Below are positions 33,724 to 42,863 of a stretch of DNA of 53,137 nt, one piece after another. The DNA is taken from assembly GCA_002842575.1 (NCBI GenBank), contig PHDJ01000018.1:1-53137 (forward strand). Reading direction: 5' to 3'. The notes below the pieces were generated by a model. It was not told the origin of the DNA and ran no database searches. It was given only the letters and a program-made list of their open reading frames with translations. Origin of the DNA: Bacteroidetes bacterium HGW-Bacteroidetes-2 (GTDB lineage Bacteria; Bacteroidota; Bacteroidia; Flavobacteriales; Flavobacteriaceae). Position numbers and translations under genes: made by a program. The stretch's first letter is position 1; each line of letters opens with the position of its first letter.

Positions 33724-34679
33724 ATTTTTTTAGTTTTTAAAAGTGGATTTGTATTAAAATTCAATACAAAATAAGAACCTATTATTGATGGTAAAACCGC
33801 ATTAAGCAGCCACATAAGCGTTGTTGTCGAAAGAAGTATAAGTTCATTAAACCCCGAGAAAACTAAAACCGCAACACTGCCTTTTATTAGCACATCAAAA
33901 AACTGTAACACAGGAATTGCAGAACTTATCAAATACATCATAAACACTAATGGAAGCACATCAATAAAGGAAATGGGTATTAAGCAATTCAAAATAAAAC
34001 AAAACTGTACTGAAAAAACTGCATAACGAAAAAATGCAAAACCCAAAACCTTTTGTTTTTTTATTTTTGAAATAGATGCACTAAAATTTCTAATAGTATG
34101 AAAAGTAAAATTTCCAATAGAAAAATTAATTTTATGCCACAACCAATTACCTAATACGATGAGTATTGCGGCGAAAATAAGGACTGTCAAATAAAATATT
34201 GTAAAATCTTTAAAATATTGCGAAAAATAAATTGTAAGACCAAAAAAACCAAAAAAAATTGTCGCAGCTAATTGTGACATATTGCCTAAAAAATTTAAAA
34301 AAACTACTTTTTTTATTTGTTTTTTAGTAAAAAAGAGTGTTTTTGCCCCGTATTCACCAATTTTTAACGGTGTAAATAATGAAATTGATTGAGCCATTAA
34401 AACCTGTATTGCACTCTGTTTTAAACTAACTTTAGCAACACATCTTGCAAGAGTTTGCCATTTTAAAATTTCAAAACTCCAATTTAAAAATGTTAATGCA
34501 AAAAGGATTAAAATAAATGGAGTTTTCAGAAGGAAGGATTGTGATACAGTGATTTGCAATTCGCCAAAAGTTAAGTAACTATTGCTAGCCACACGAAAAT
34601 AAATAAAAACAAAAGAAGTAATTACTACACTAACTTTTAGTGTTGCAACAAGATATTGTTTAGATTTGTAAGAAAGCAT
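33720..34679 (-). CDS. Lysylphosphatidylglycerol synthase TM-region / flippase-like protein
   Basis: A 319-residue membrane protein with about seven to eight helices. It resembles the membrane domain of MprF and the UPF0104 flippase-like family (ILFALTFLNWSFEILKWQTL; SISLFTPLKIGEYGAKTLFF; ISSAIPVLQFFDVLIKGS). It has no lysyl-transferase domain, so it is not a full MprF. I chose the ATG at 34679: longer in-frame starts run into the divergent ruvC gene and have no homologous-looking sequence. It is coupled to the GT2 gene, so it may move a lipid-linked product across the membrane. Confidence 0.75.
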   Translation of the reverse strand: MLSYKSKQYLVATLKVSVVITSFVFIYFRVASNSYLTFGELQITVSQSFLLKTPFILILFALTFLNWSFEILKWQTLARCVAKVSLKQSAIQVLMAQSISLFTPLKIGEYGAKTLFFTKKQIKKVVFLNFLGNMSQLAATIFFGFFGLTIYFSQYFKDFTIFYLTVLIFAAILIVLGNWLWHKINFSIGNFTFHTIRNFSASISKIKKQKVLGFAFFRYAVFSVQFCFILNCLIPISFIDVLPLVFMMYLISSAIPVLQFFDVLIKGSVAVLVFSGFNELILLSTTTLMWLLNAVLPSIIGSYFVLNFNTNPLLKTKKI

Positions 34680-34713
34680 AGGCAAAGTAACTAACCACAA
34701 AGTAACGTTTTTC

Positions 34714-35265
34714 TTGAACACCGAAAAAATTATATTAGGCATCGATCCGGGCACAACCATAATGGGTTTTGGACTCATAAAAATAGTGCAAAAAAAAATG
34801 GTGTTTATGCAACTTAACGAATTGCAATTGAGCAAGTATGACGATCATTACCTAAAATTAAAACTCATTTTTGAACGCACTATTGAACTTATTGATACCC
34901 ATCATCCCGATGAAATAGCCATTGAAGCGCCTTTTTTTGGAAAAAATGTTCAGTCCATGTTAAAATTGGGTCGCGCACAAGGTGTTGCTATGGCGGCAGG
35001 ACTTTCTAGACAAATACCCATTACGGAATATTCCCCCAAAAAAATTAAAATGGCAATCACCGGTAACGGCAACGCCAGCAAAGAACAAGTTGCAAAAATG
35101 TTACAAAGCTTATTAAACCTAAAAGAGCTCCCCAAAAACCTAGACTCTACAGATGGTCTTGCAGCTGCGGTTTGCCATTTTTATAATGCAGGAAAAGTTA
35201 CTGGCGAAAAAAATTATACCGGGTGGAATGCTTTTGTGAAGCAAAATCAAAATAAAATTGGATAG
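34714..35265 (+). CDS. ruvC: Crossover junction endodeoxyribonuclease RuvC
   Basis: A 183-residue Holliday-junction resolvase. It has the first catalytic Asp in IILGIDPGTTIMGFGLI, the EIAIEAPFFGKNVQSMLKLG glutamate segment and the terminal aspartates in KNLDSTDGLAAAVCHFY. The family is about 160-190 residues. No ATG fits; the frame starts with TTG at 34714 ((M)NTEKIILGIDPG), and the divergent flippase-like gene starts only 34 bases away. It overlaps hemW by 8 bases. Confidence 0.93.
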   Translation: MNTEKIILGIDPGTTIMGFGLIKIVQKKMVFMQLNELQLSKYDDHYLKLKLIFERTIELIDTHHPDEIAIEAPFFGKNVQSMLKLGRAQGVAMAAGLSRQIPITEYSPKKIKMAITGNGNASKEQVAKMLQSLLNLKELPKNLDSTDGLAAAVCHFYNAGKVTGEKNYTGWNAFVKQNQNKIG

Positions 35266-36442
35266 TTCAACTGAAAAATCAAAAAAAAATATTCCTGTCG
35301 GAGAAGCGGGAAGCGGTAATGGCATCTATATCCATATTCCCTTTTGCAAGCAAGCATGTCACTACTGCGATTTTCATTTTTCAACCTCTCTAAAAAAGAA
35401 AACAGAGCTAGTTGTTGCACTTTGTAAAGAACTTATTTTACGTAAAAATGAGTTTACAGGTTTGGTGGAAACTATCTATTTTGGTGGAGGTACACCCAGT
35501 TTGTTAACTCAGCTTGATCTAGATATTATTTTTAAAACCATATATGAAAACTATACGGTTTCAGAAAATCCAGAAATAACTTTAGAAGCCAATCCCGATG
35601 ATTTAAACCAGCAAAAAATAGAGCAACTAGCCCAATCTCCCATCAACAGGTTGAGCATTGGCATACAATCATTTTTTGAAGAAGATTTAAAATTCATGAA
35701 CCGCGCTCATACTGCTAATGAAGCCGAAAACAGTATAAAAGAAGCTAAAAAATATTTCGATAATATATCCATCGACTTGATTTATGGTATTCCTGAAATG
35801 AGTACTGCACGCTGGAAACAAAATATTGAAAAAGCACTTTCATTTAACATTCCGCATATTTCCAGTTATGCCCTAACCGTAGAACCCAAAACGGCTTTAG
35901 ATATCTTGATTAAAAAAGGCTTGGTGCCACCGGTAGATGACGCACTTGCTGAAAAACACTTTTTCACCTTAATGGAAACCTTGCAAGCCAATTATTTTGT
36001 GCAGTATGAGCTTTCCAATTTTGGGAAAGAAGGTTTTTTTAGCCGAAACAATACAGCTTACTGGCAAGGAAAAACCTATTTGGGAATTGGCCCTTCGGCA
36101 CATTCCTATGATGGAAAAAACCGCAGTTGGAATGTAAAAAACAACTCCTTGTATATAAATGCAATGGAAAAAGGTAACCTTCCTTCCGAATCTGAAAGAT
36201 TGACTACTACAGACCGCTACAACGAATATGTAATGACTGGATTACGAACTATTTGGGGCGTTTCTGTGCGTCGAGTGAAACTCGAATTTGGTATAAAATA
36301 CAAAGAACACCTTCTGCGGCAAGCGCAAAAACATCTGGAAGAAAACCTGCTTTATCTGAATGGCGATTTACTTTTAGTCACCAAAAAAGGAAAATTTTTA
36401 AGTGATGGATTGGCAAGTGATTTGTTTTTACTAAATTTATAG
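35258..36442 (+). CDS. hemW: Heme chaperone HemW (radical SAM family)
   Basis: A 394-residue radical SAM protein of the HemN/HemW family. The cluster motif is Cys30-x3-Cys34-x2-Cys37 in IPFCKQACHYCDFHFS. IYFGGGTPSLL, LEANPDDL, NRLSIGIQSF and DLIYGIPEM are the next conserved blocks. This protein has CxxxCxxC followed by DF, as in HemW; the HemN-type extra Cys and N-terminal extension are missing, so it inserts heme and is not a coproporphyrinogen oxidase. The only in-frame start is TTG at 35258, which gives a 22-residue leader unlike the usual M-x-GIYIHIPFC. It overlaps ruvC by 8 bases. Confidence 0.9.
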   Translation: MDSSTEKSKKNIPVGEAGSGNGIYIHIPFCKQACHYCDFHFSTSLKKKTELVVALCKELILRKNEFTGLVETIYFGGGTPSLLTQLDLDIIFKTIYENYTVSENPEITLEANPDDLNQQKIEQLAQSPINRLSIGIQSFFEEDLKFMNRAHTANEAENSIKEAKKYFDNISIDLIYGIPEMSTARWKQNIEKALSFNIPHISSYALTVEPKTALDILIKKGLVPPVDDALAEKHFFTLMETLQANYFVQYELSNFGKEGFFSRNNTAYWQGKTYLGIGPSAHSYDGKNRSWNVKNNSLYINAMEKGNLPSESERLTTTDRYNEYVMTGLRTIWGVSVRRVKLEFGIKYKEHLLRQAQKHLEENLLYLNGDLLLVTKKGKFLSDGLASDLFLLNL

Positions 36443-36505
36443 TGTAGCCTAACCCTGTCTATCCCGATTTTTTGAGTTACTATCTGAGAGAGTTAAAATA
36501 ATGAT

Positions 36506-37255
36506 ATGAAAACAACAATTCAACACCAAAACAAAACTTACACTATTGATTTATCAAATCCGTTGGACATTTCTATACCATTAGTTGGCAGTAAAAAAAA
36601 CCCAAATGCGTGGTATCTTGACGAACCAAAAATAAAACCTGTTGAAGACGATGGTTGGATAGCTAAAGTTAGTGAAGGTGCATCGGTTAATTTTAACAAC
36701 ATTCAGTTTAACCCACATGCGCATGGCACACATACCGAATGTTACGGACATATTTCTGAGGAATTTTATTCTGTCAACAAGGCACTAAAGCAGTTTTTCT
36801 TCCTTGCAGAAGTCATTACAGTGGCTCCAGAATCCTATGGAAAAGAAGATTTTATAATCTCAAAAAAACAAATAGAAAAAGCCTTAAAAGGAGTGAAACC
36901 ACAAGCACTTGTTATCCGAACCATACCCAACACAGCTGAAAAACGCTCTAAACAATATTCGCATACTAACTGGCCATATTTGTTAGAAACATCAGCATTA
37001 TATTTAAGAGAAATTGGGGTAGAACATTTATTAGTTGATGTGCCATCGGTTGATAAGGAAAAAGATGATGGCGAGTTATTGGCCCATCGCGCTTTTTGGA
37101 ATTATCCCAAAGCTCCCAGAAAAACAGCCACTATAACCGAATTTATTTATGTAAAAAACGATATCAAAGACGGCACCTATTTCTTAAACTTGCAAATGGC
37201 TTCTTTTGTCAATGATGCATCACCTAGTAAACCAGTATTGTATGAAGTGGTGTAG
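36506..37255 (+). CDS. Cyclase / kynurenine formamidase-like metal hydrolase
   Basis: A 249-residue protein of the cyclase family (Pfam Cyclase). The metal-binding signature is HAHGTHTECYGHI, corresponding to HxGTHxDxPxH with two positions changed (Glu for Asp, Tyr-Gly for x-Pro). HTNWPYLL and HLLVDVPSVD support the fold. Members include bacterial kynurenine formamidase and isatin hydrolase; the substrate here cannot be determined. It stands alone between hemW and the MmcQ-type gene. Confidence 0.78.
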   Translation: MKTTIQHQNKTYTIDLSNPLDISIPLVGSKKNPNAWYLDEPKIKPVEDDGWIAKVSEGASVNFNNIQFNPHAHGTHTECYGHISEEFYSVNKALKQFFFLAEVITVAPESYGKEDFIISKKQIEKALKGVKPQALVIRTIPNTAEKRSKQYSHTNWPYLLETSALYLREIGVEHLLVDVPSVDKEKDDGELLAHRAFWNYPKAPRKTATITEFIYVKNDIKDGTYFLNLQMASFVNDASPSKPVLYEVV

Positions 37256-37459
37256 GTTTAAGACAATAAATTTGAGATATTAGATGCTAGATATTTTTTT
37301 TAAAGTAATAATTTTATAAGGTTACCTATAAAATAAGGAAGTTGGTTTTATTAAGAAGAAATTTGAAAAACATCAATTTTTTTTAGTAGTTACTGAAGTA
37401 GATGTAAAATCTAACTTACCAACTCAAATACTCACAAACTCAAAGCCTCACAAACTAAA

Positions 37460-37825
37460 ATGAATATCGAATCCTACAGAAATTACTGCATCGCTAAAAA
37501 AGGAGTCACCGAAGAATTTCCATTTGATAAAGACACACTTGTTTTTAAAGTAATGGGAAAATTATTTGCATTAACTTCTTTAAAAGATTGGGAAGCAGGT
37601 AGTCCTTCCATCAATTTAAAATGTAATCCCGAATGGTCTGAGGAACTTCGAGCGCATTATGCAGCTATTTATCCGGGCTATCATATGAGCAAAAAACACT
37701 GGAATACCGTTGTATTAAATAAAGATGTTTCGGATAAAATAATTCTTGAACTTATAGACCACTCTTATAAACTAGCAGCTTCAGGCTTGACAAAAAAACT
37801 ACAAAACGAGTTGAAAGACTTATAA
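37460..37825 (+). CDS. MmcQ/YjbR family protein
   Basis: A 121-residue cytosolic protein of the MmcQ/YjbR family (CyaY-like fold, often called DNA-binding). Characteristic parts are EEFPFDKDTLVFKVMGKLFAL, INLKCNPEWSEELRA, YPGYHMSKKHWNTVVL and a C-terminal LIDHSYKLA helix. Length is typical. No biochemical role is known to me. It is preceded by about 200 bases of low-complexity intergenic DNA with degenerate ACTCACAAACT-like repeats. Confidence 0.85.
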   Translation: MNIESYRNYCIAKKGVTEEFPFDKDTLVFKVMGKLFALTSLKDWEAGSPSINLKCNPEWSEELRAHYAAIYPGYHMSKKHWNTVVLNKDVSDKIILELIDHSYKLAASGLTKKLQNELKDL

Positions 37826-37941
37826 AATATTTTTGAAAACAGTAAATCTCTACTGTGAAAATCTTCAGAATAAACAATATTCTATTTTTTTACAATTTTG
37901 CATACTAATTTAATTCACTGTAATTTCGGGGATTCTAAAAA

Positions 37942-39723
37942 ATGACGATGACAACTACTCCTTTTGACTTTTATACCGAACAAATAGACATCCTTAAAAA
38001 GCAATTAAAAAATAGTAAGCAAAAACTATTTGCCTCAAGTATGCTTCGCCTTGCCTTGTTTTTAATAATTTGTTATGGGGTGTATTTTTATTTTGGAGAC
38101 GCAAAAATGGTTATTGGGGTTTTAATAGTTGGTATTGCATTATTTTTATTTCTAATTTCTCGACATAGTAACATTAGCTTCCACAAAAAGATACTTCAGA
38201 AATTAATTACTTTAAATAAGAAAGAAATAAACGCATTACAACGCAATGTTTTGGATTTTCCAGAAGGAAATGAATTTGAAGAACACGCCCATTATTTTAG
38301 TCAGGATATTGATTTGTTTGGCAAAGGTTCTTTTTATCAATATGTAAATAGAACAGCAACACAAGAAGGCTCAAAAACCCTTGCCGAAAAATTAAAAAGC
38401 AACACTATTAATAACATTAAAAGCAAGCAAGAAATCATTAAGGAACTTTCTGAAAAAGCAAATTGGCGTCAAAATTTTACCGCTTATGCTTCCATTTCAA
38501 AAACAGAAACATCTACTGCTGAAGTGGTTGGGCTTTTGCGAAAGCATTCCTTTTTTGTTCCAAAAGTAATGCGAGTATTACCCATCATTTTTTCTCTGCT
38601 TTCTATAGCAGTATTTACAATTTATTTTATGGATCTTATCGGTGAAATGCAATTGCTTTTATGGTTTTTAATAGGTTTAGGAATTACAGGTTTTTATCTA
38701 AAAAATATTAATGAGCTATCGTTGCACGCTTCTAAAATACAAGATGTTTTTCAGCAATACCAACACTTGCTTTTACAAATTGAACTTGCTAATTTTACTT
38801 CTGAAGGCCTACAAAGCCTTCAGAAAAAAATAGCAGTAACCTCAAAAAAAGCATCTCAAATTGCCAAAGTGTTTTCTAAACAATTAGACGCTTTAGACCA
38901 ACGCAATAATATTTTATTCGGCATTTTTGCAAATGGATTTCTTCTTTGGGATCTCTACCAAAGTTTTAATTTGGAACAATGGATGAAAGAATATAGTAAA
39001 AAAGCAGAAGATTGGTTTGAAGTTATTGCTGAAATGGATGCAATGAACTCACTTGCTACATTTGCTTTCAACCATCCGGAGTACACTTTTCCAGAAATTA
39101 CTTCAGAAAAAATGATTTTAGAAGCAACTAATTTTGTGCACCCATTATTGGATCCTGCAAAAGCGGTTACCAACAATTTTAAAATTGAAAACCAACAGTT
39201 TTTTATCATTACCGGAGCTAATATGGCTGGGAAAAGTACATTTTTACGATCGGTTTCTCTAGGCATTGTGATGGCTAATGTGGGTCTTCCGGTATGTGCG
39301 ACATCTTTTTGTTATTCGCCTATAAAGTTAATTACTAGCATGCGAACCACCGATTCTCTCACCGATGATGAATCTTATTTCTTTTCGGAGCTTAAACGGT
39401 TAAAATTTATTGTTGATGCCATCACTACCGATAATTATTTTATTATTCTTGATGAAATTTTAAAGGGAACTAACAGTACAGATAAAGCCATTGGCTCTAG
39501 AAAATTTATTGAAAAACTGGTGTCTTCACATTCTACAGGAATTATTGCTACCCATGATTTGAGTTTATGTGAGGTTGCTGAAGAACTTTCGGATGTAAAA
39601 AACTACTATTTTGATGCTGAGATAATTGAGGATGAATTATTTTTTGATTACACCATTAAAACAGGTGTGGCTAAAAACATGAATGCCTCTTTTTTGCTGA
39701 AGAAAATGAAGATTGTGGATTGA
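37942..39723 (+). CDS. Membrane-anchored MutS-like ATPase
   Basis: A 593-residue protein with the C-terminal ATPase domain of MutS. It has Walker A TGANMAGKST (about residues 423-432), SMRTTDSLTDDESYFFSELKR, Walker B YFIILDEILKGTNSTD and GIIATHDLSLCEV. The N-terminal mismatch-recognition domain is absent. In its place are two membrane helices near residues 33-72 and two more near 210-255, with coiled-coil segments between. It is therefore a membrane-bound MutS relative and not the mismatch repair protein itself. Similar proteins are common in Bacteroidota; function is unknown. ATG at 37942 or 37948 could start it. Confidence 0.85.
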   Translation: MTMTTTPFDFYTEQIDILKKQLKNSKQKLFASSMLRLALFLIICYGVYFYFGDAKMVIGVLIVGIALFLFLISRHSNISFHKKILQKLITLNKKEINALQRNVLDFPEGNEFEEHAHYFSQDIDLFGKGSFYQYVNRTATQEGSKTLAEKLKSNTINNIKSKQEIIKELSEKANWRQNFTAYASISKTETSTAEVVGLLRKHSFFVPKVMRVLPIIFSLLSIAVFTIYFMDLIGEMQLLLWFLIGLGITGFYLKNINELSLHASKIQDVFQQYQHLLLQIELANFTSEGLQSLQKKIAVTSKKASQIAKVFSKQLDALDQRNNILFGIFANGFLLWDLYQSFNLEQWMKEYSKKAEDWFEVIAEMDAMNSLATFAFNHPEYTFPEITSEKMILEATNFVHPLLDPAKAVTNNFKIENQQFFIITGANMAGKSTFLRSVSLGIVMANVGLPVCATSFCYSPIKLITSMRTTDSLTDDESYFFSELKRLKFIVDAITTDNYFIILDEILKGTNSTDKAIGSRKFIEKLVSSHSTGIIATHDLSLCEVAEELSDVKNYYFDAEIIEDELFFDYTIKTGVAKNMNASFLLKKMKIVD

Positions 39724-39931
39724 AAAAGAGTAGAGAAAATAGAAAACAGAGTAAATAGTATTTAGAATTAAGTACTAAGATATTTGCTTATAACTTACTT
39801 CTTTCTTTGCGGCTTTGCTTGAAGTACATTCTTGGATTTTGAGATAGAGGAGAGAGAAGTATAAATAAATGATTAAGATGTGCATTGGTGAAGCAAACTA
39901 GAAACATGAAACCAAAAATAAGAAACTAAAG

Positions 39932-40933
39932 ATGGATTCTTTAACGCAGATTGTTTTAGGAGCTGCTGTGGCAGAAGCAGTTTTAGGAAAAAAAGTAGGC
40001 AATAAAGCCATGCTTTACGGCGCAATAGCAGGAACCATTCCAGACTTAGATGTTTTGGCTAACCTTTTTACAGACACCATTACCGCAATTGAAATTCATC
40101 GCGGTTTTACCCACTCCATTTTCTTTTCGGTTGTATTTGCACTTATTTTTGGATGGCTTATTTCAAAAATCGAAAGAAAGTCAGGAGTGGGATGGAAAGA
40201 CTGGAGTCTCCTAATGTTTTGGGCATTTATAACCCACCCCATCCTTGACGGATTTACTACTTGGGGTACACAGTTTTTTTGGCCTTTTGAGTATCGTGTG
40301 GCATTTAAAAACATTTTTGTTATAGACCCGCTTTATACCTTGCCTTTTTTAGTGTTTTTGATTTTAACCATGTTTCAAAAACGAACTTCGCCTAAACGCA
40401 GAAAATACAATAGATTAGGGTTAATCATTAGCAGTAGTTATCTAGTTCTAACTCTTATTTTAAAAGGAATTACGTATGGAAAATTCACTGATGCATTACA
40501 AGAACAAAATATTGCTTATAAACAAGTACAAACCAAACCTGCACCCTTAAATACGATACTTTGGACTGCAAATGTAGAAACTGAAAAAAGCTATTTAATT
40601 GGCGACTATTCTTTTTTTGACTCAAAGCCTATCACTTTTTATTCTTTTCCTAAAAACCACCAATTATTAGGAAATTGGATTGAAAAAAGAAACATAAAAC
40701 GCCTTATAAAAATTTCGGAAGGCTGGTTTATAATTTCTGAAAAGGACGGCCACTTGTTTTTTAACGATTTACGCTTTGGTTTATTAAATAACAATCTGGA
40801 GAATCCGGAGTTTATCTTCAGTTATAAATTGACAGAAAAAGAAGGCGTTATTTATGCTGAAGAAACCGAAAAAAACAGGGAAGATGCCCAAAAACTTCTT
40901 GGCGAGTTGTGGACGAGAATAAAGGGCAATTGA
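39932..40933 (+). CDS. Membrane-bound metal-dependent hydrolase (YdjM/YbcI-like)
   Basis: A 333-residue membrane protein. The N-terminus MDSLTQIVLGAAVAEAVLG and AGTIPDLDVLANLF, then HRGFTHSIFFSVVFAL, form the conserved D-x-D and H-x3-H-S motifs of the YdjM/DUF457 family of membrane metal-dependent hydrolases. Four to five helices follow in the first 170 residues. The C-terminal ~160 residues form a soluble domain. The reaction is not known. It is convergent with the DUF4407 gene, separated by a 15-bp-stem palindrome. Confidence 0.85.
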   Translation: MDSLTQIVLGAAVAEAVLGKKVGNKAMLYGAIAGTIPDLDVLANLFTDTITAIEIHRGFTHSIFFSVVFALIFGWLISKIERKSGVGWKDWSLLMFWAFITHPILDGFTTWGTQFFWPFEYRVAFKNIFVIDPLYTLPFLVFLILTMFQKRTSPKRRKYNRLGLIISSSYLVLTLILKGITYGKFTDALQEQNIAYKQVQTKPAPLNTILWTANVETEKSYLIGDYSFFDSKPITFYSFPKNHQLLGNWIEKRNIKRLIKISEGWFIISEKDGHLFFNDLRFGLLNNNLENPEFIFSYKLTEKEGVIYAEETEKNREDAQKLLGELWTRIKGN

Positions 40934-40936
40934 TTT

Positions 40937-40969
40937 AACCCTCTCAGGGTTTTGAACCCTGAGAGGGTT
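40937..40969. repeat. Perfect 15-bp-stem palindrome (REP-like) between convergent genes
   Basis: AACCCTCTCAGGGTT (40937-40951), a 3-base loop and its exact reverse complement (40955-40969). There is no T-run on either side. It may end both transcripts, but its symmetry and GC content resemble the short dispersed palindromes that occur in many Bacteroidota genomes. Confidence 0.7.
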
Positions 40970-40975
40970 GAGATT

Positions 40976-42079
40976 TTACCCCAATACACTTTTCTGCTTA
41001 TTGTAAAAAGCATCTGCCTGCAATTGTAGTAATTCCCGTGCTTTCTTGCGTTTGTAGTCGTAGAGTTCCTGCTCTTCAGCTATATCGGCATACACACGGT
41101 TGTTGACTTCTGTGTCGGTTTGTAATACGGCTTTTCGTTGGTGTGCTTGTTGTGACACCCAGGTTTCAAGGGCATTTTCTTCTTCTTCTAATTTCAAGTC
41201 GTAAGCACCTTTTGGGGAAAGTAATTTTGCAATAATAGGCGAGGTCTCGATAGCTAAAAATAACAAAAACAGGAATAGAGATGGCAGTAAAGGCAGGGCG
41301 TTTAATGCGTTTACACGTGACATCAGACCATCAAAACCATCAATAATGGGTTGGGTTTCATTAACCTTAGTGTTGTATTCAGTTGCTAAAACGGCCAGTT
41401 GGGCTTCGGCTTTGTTAATTTTTTGGGTGCTGGTTTGTTTTAACTCTTGCAAAGCTAAAAGTTCAGCGTCGTGCTTATCTCTTTTTTCTTTGTACACAGG
41501 TCCTTTGCCTAATTTTTGAGTGCCGGCAGTACCTTCGGCTTCCGTTATATAGGTAGTGTAAAGCGTGTTTACTTCGACTTCTTTATCGGTTATTCCCTGT
41601 TTTAATGCTGCAATTTCATCAGAAAGCGCTTTTGTTTGCGGAGTGTATTGTAGGGCAATCTGGTCTTTGTTAGCTAGTGTTAATTCGTTTTTTTGTTCCA
41701 GTAATACCTGGTTGATTTCCTTTTCAAATATTTTTAATTCCAAAGGTTTAGAAATCACCACGGCAATGATGATAGCCAAAAGAATTCGTGGGGAAGCCTG
41801 TAGTAATTCTCCTTTAAAACTGTTTCTTTTTTTTATGGTAGAAATAATGAAGCGGTCTAAATTAAAAATAAGAAGACCCCAAACAACACCAAATGCAATA
41901 GAAGTAAAATAGGAGTCAAAAACCGTAAAAAGAGCATACGAAGAAGCGATAAATGCCATCACGGCAGTAAAGAAAACTGTGGCACCTATACCTGCATATT
42001 TGGTTTGTTCGCCGGGAGAGCAGGAGTCAAGAATGGCAGTATCTGCCCCGGAACAGAAGATGAAAAAGCGTTTTAGCAT
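40976..42079 (-). CDS. DUF4407 membrane protein
   Basis: A 367-residue DUF4407 protein. Four membrane helices are likely: about residues 28-50, 55-75, 98-118 and 270-290. Between the third and fourth is a long coiled-coil region (about 125-250) rich in Lys, Glu, Ala and Leu (QTKALSDEIAALKQGITDKE, TQKINKAEAQLAVLATEYN). The N-terminal FFIFCSGADTAILDSCSPGEQTKYAGIGATV is typical of the family. Function is unknown; the coiled coil, probably periplasmic, suggests assembly with itself or a partner. Confidence 0.85.
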   Translation of the reverse strand: MLKRFFIFCSGADTAILDSCSPGEQTKYAGIGATVFFTAVMAFIASSYALFTVFDSYFTSIAFGVVWGLLIFNLDRFIISTIKKRNSFKGELLQASPRILLAIIIAVVISKPLELKIFEKEINQVLLEQKNELTLANKDQIALQYTPQTKALSDEIAALKQGITDKEVEVNTLYTTYITEAEGTAGTQKLGKGPVYKEKRDKHDAELLALQELKQTSTQKINKAEAQLAVLATEYNTKVNETQPIIDGFDGLMSRVNALNALPLLPSLFLFLLFLAIETSPIIAKLLSPKGAYDLKLEEEENALETWVSQQAHQRKAVLQTDTEVNNRVYADIAEEQELYDYKRKKARELLQLQADAFYNKQKSVLG

Positions 42080-42164
42080 AAATTGTGATTTTTGATGGAT
42101 GAGATATTAAAACGCTCCTTAGTAGCTAATTGTTGTTTGCCAAATATAATTGGCAGAATTTTTA

Positions 42165-42172
42165 TAGCTTTG
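42165..42172 (+). promoter_or_regulatory. TAnnTTTG box before the 42226 gene
   Basis: TAGCTTTG matches the -7 consensus and lies 53 bases before the ATG at 42226. It is inside the longer possible reading frame starting with TTG at 42130 and so excludes that start. Confidence 0.45.
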
Positions 42173-42225
42173 TTAGGATTGTTTTGCAAATACGTACTAA
42201 TGAAAAAGTTAAAAAACCAAGAATT

Positions 42226-42738
42226 ATGGAAATGACAAAATTTCACCAATTATGCGGTGCCTATGACAAGGCACAAACAATGTTTGATAATTACCAAAGG
42301 GAATGTCATCTACTTTCCATGGAAATAGTAAGAGAATTAAAATCTTTTTTTCAAATTCCTGAGAGCCAATTTTCCTTATATAAAATAAATGACAAAGGTG
42401 GATTTGAATTAGTGCCTGCTGCTTTAATACACGCTATTCGTCTTGCTGAGGATCACTATTGGCATTTTGGTGTTGGATTAACGGTATGTAAAGCTCCGGA
42501 AACTTTACCCGAAGAACTTATTTTAATACATTTAATGTTCAAGCGTAATGACAAAGAAGAATGTTTTATAAACTATGCAAATGGGAATGAGGAATTTCAA
42601 ATTAAAAAGGGCGATTCTGCATCTTACGCACCTTTTTTTGAATATCTTTTTACAACGGTTATAAATTCCTATGAATCACAATTACAACAGTTTATCGGCG
42701 AAAAAACCACTAGAAGATTGGGGTATGTGAAATCTTAG
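42226..42738 (+). CDS. Hypothetical protein, family not recognised
   Basis: A soluble protein of about 170 residues. No signal peptide or membrane helix is seen. It has an N-terminal helical region (AYDKAQTMFDNYQRECHLLS), an aromatic patch (LAEDHYWHFGVGLTVC) and a beta segment (LILIHLMFKRNDKEECFINY). I recognise no motif. A -7 box at 42165 makes ATG 42226 (or 42232) the likely start. It is divergent from DUF4407 and convergent with the FG-GAP protein gene. Confidence 0.65.
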   Translation: MEMTKFHQLCGAYDKAQTMFDNYQRECHLLSMEIVRELKSFFQIPESQFSLYKINDKGGFELVPAALIHAIRLAEDHYWHFGVGLTVCKAPETLPEELILIHLMFKRNDKEECFINYANGNEEFQIKKGDSASYAPFFEYLFTTVINSYESQLQQFIGEKTTRRLGYVKS

Positions 42739-42863
42739 TTTTTAGTGGTATTGCTTAAAAATTTGTAATTATTTTAGTGTATTTAAATGTAAACTTTTAT
42801 TGTAATATACTTTTAGAAGTATTTTAGAAATTAATATTAATATCCTCATTCTACCAACACCTT

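Noticed and set aside
34680-34835. An N-terminal extension of the flippase-like protein
   Set aside because: It would overlap the 5' part of ruvC on the opposite strand, and the extra residues do not look like part of the family. The ATG at 34679 starts at a natural membrane-protein N-terminus.
35258-36442. Oxygen-independent coproporphyrinogen III oxidase (HemN)
   Set aside because: The protein is short, lacks the HemN N-terminal region and has the HemW-type CxxxCxxCDF context.
39724-39931. Small gene or RNA between the MutS-like and hydrolase genes
   Set aside because: No reading frame with a plausible start, no consensus promoter and no stable hairpin; it looks like decayed low-complexity intergenic DNA.
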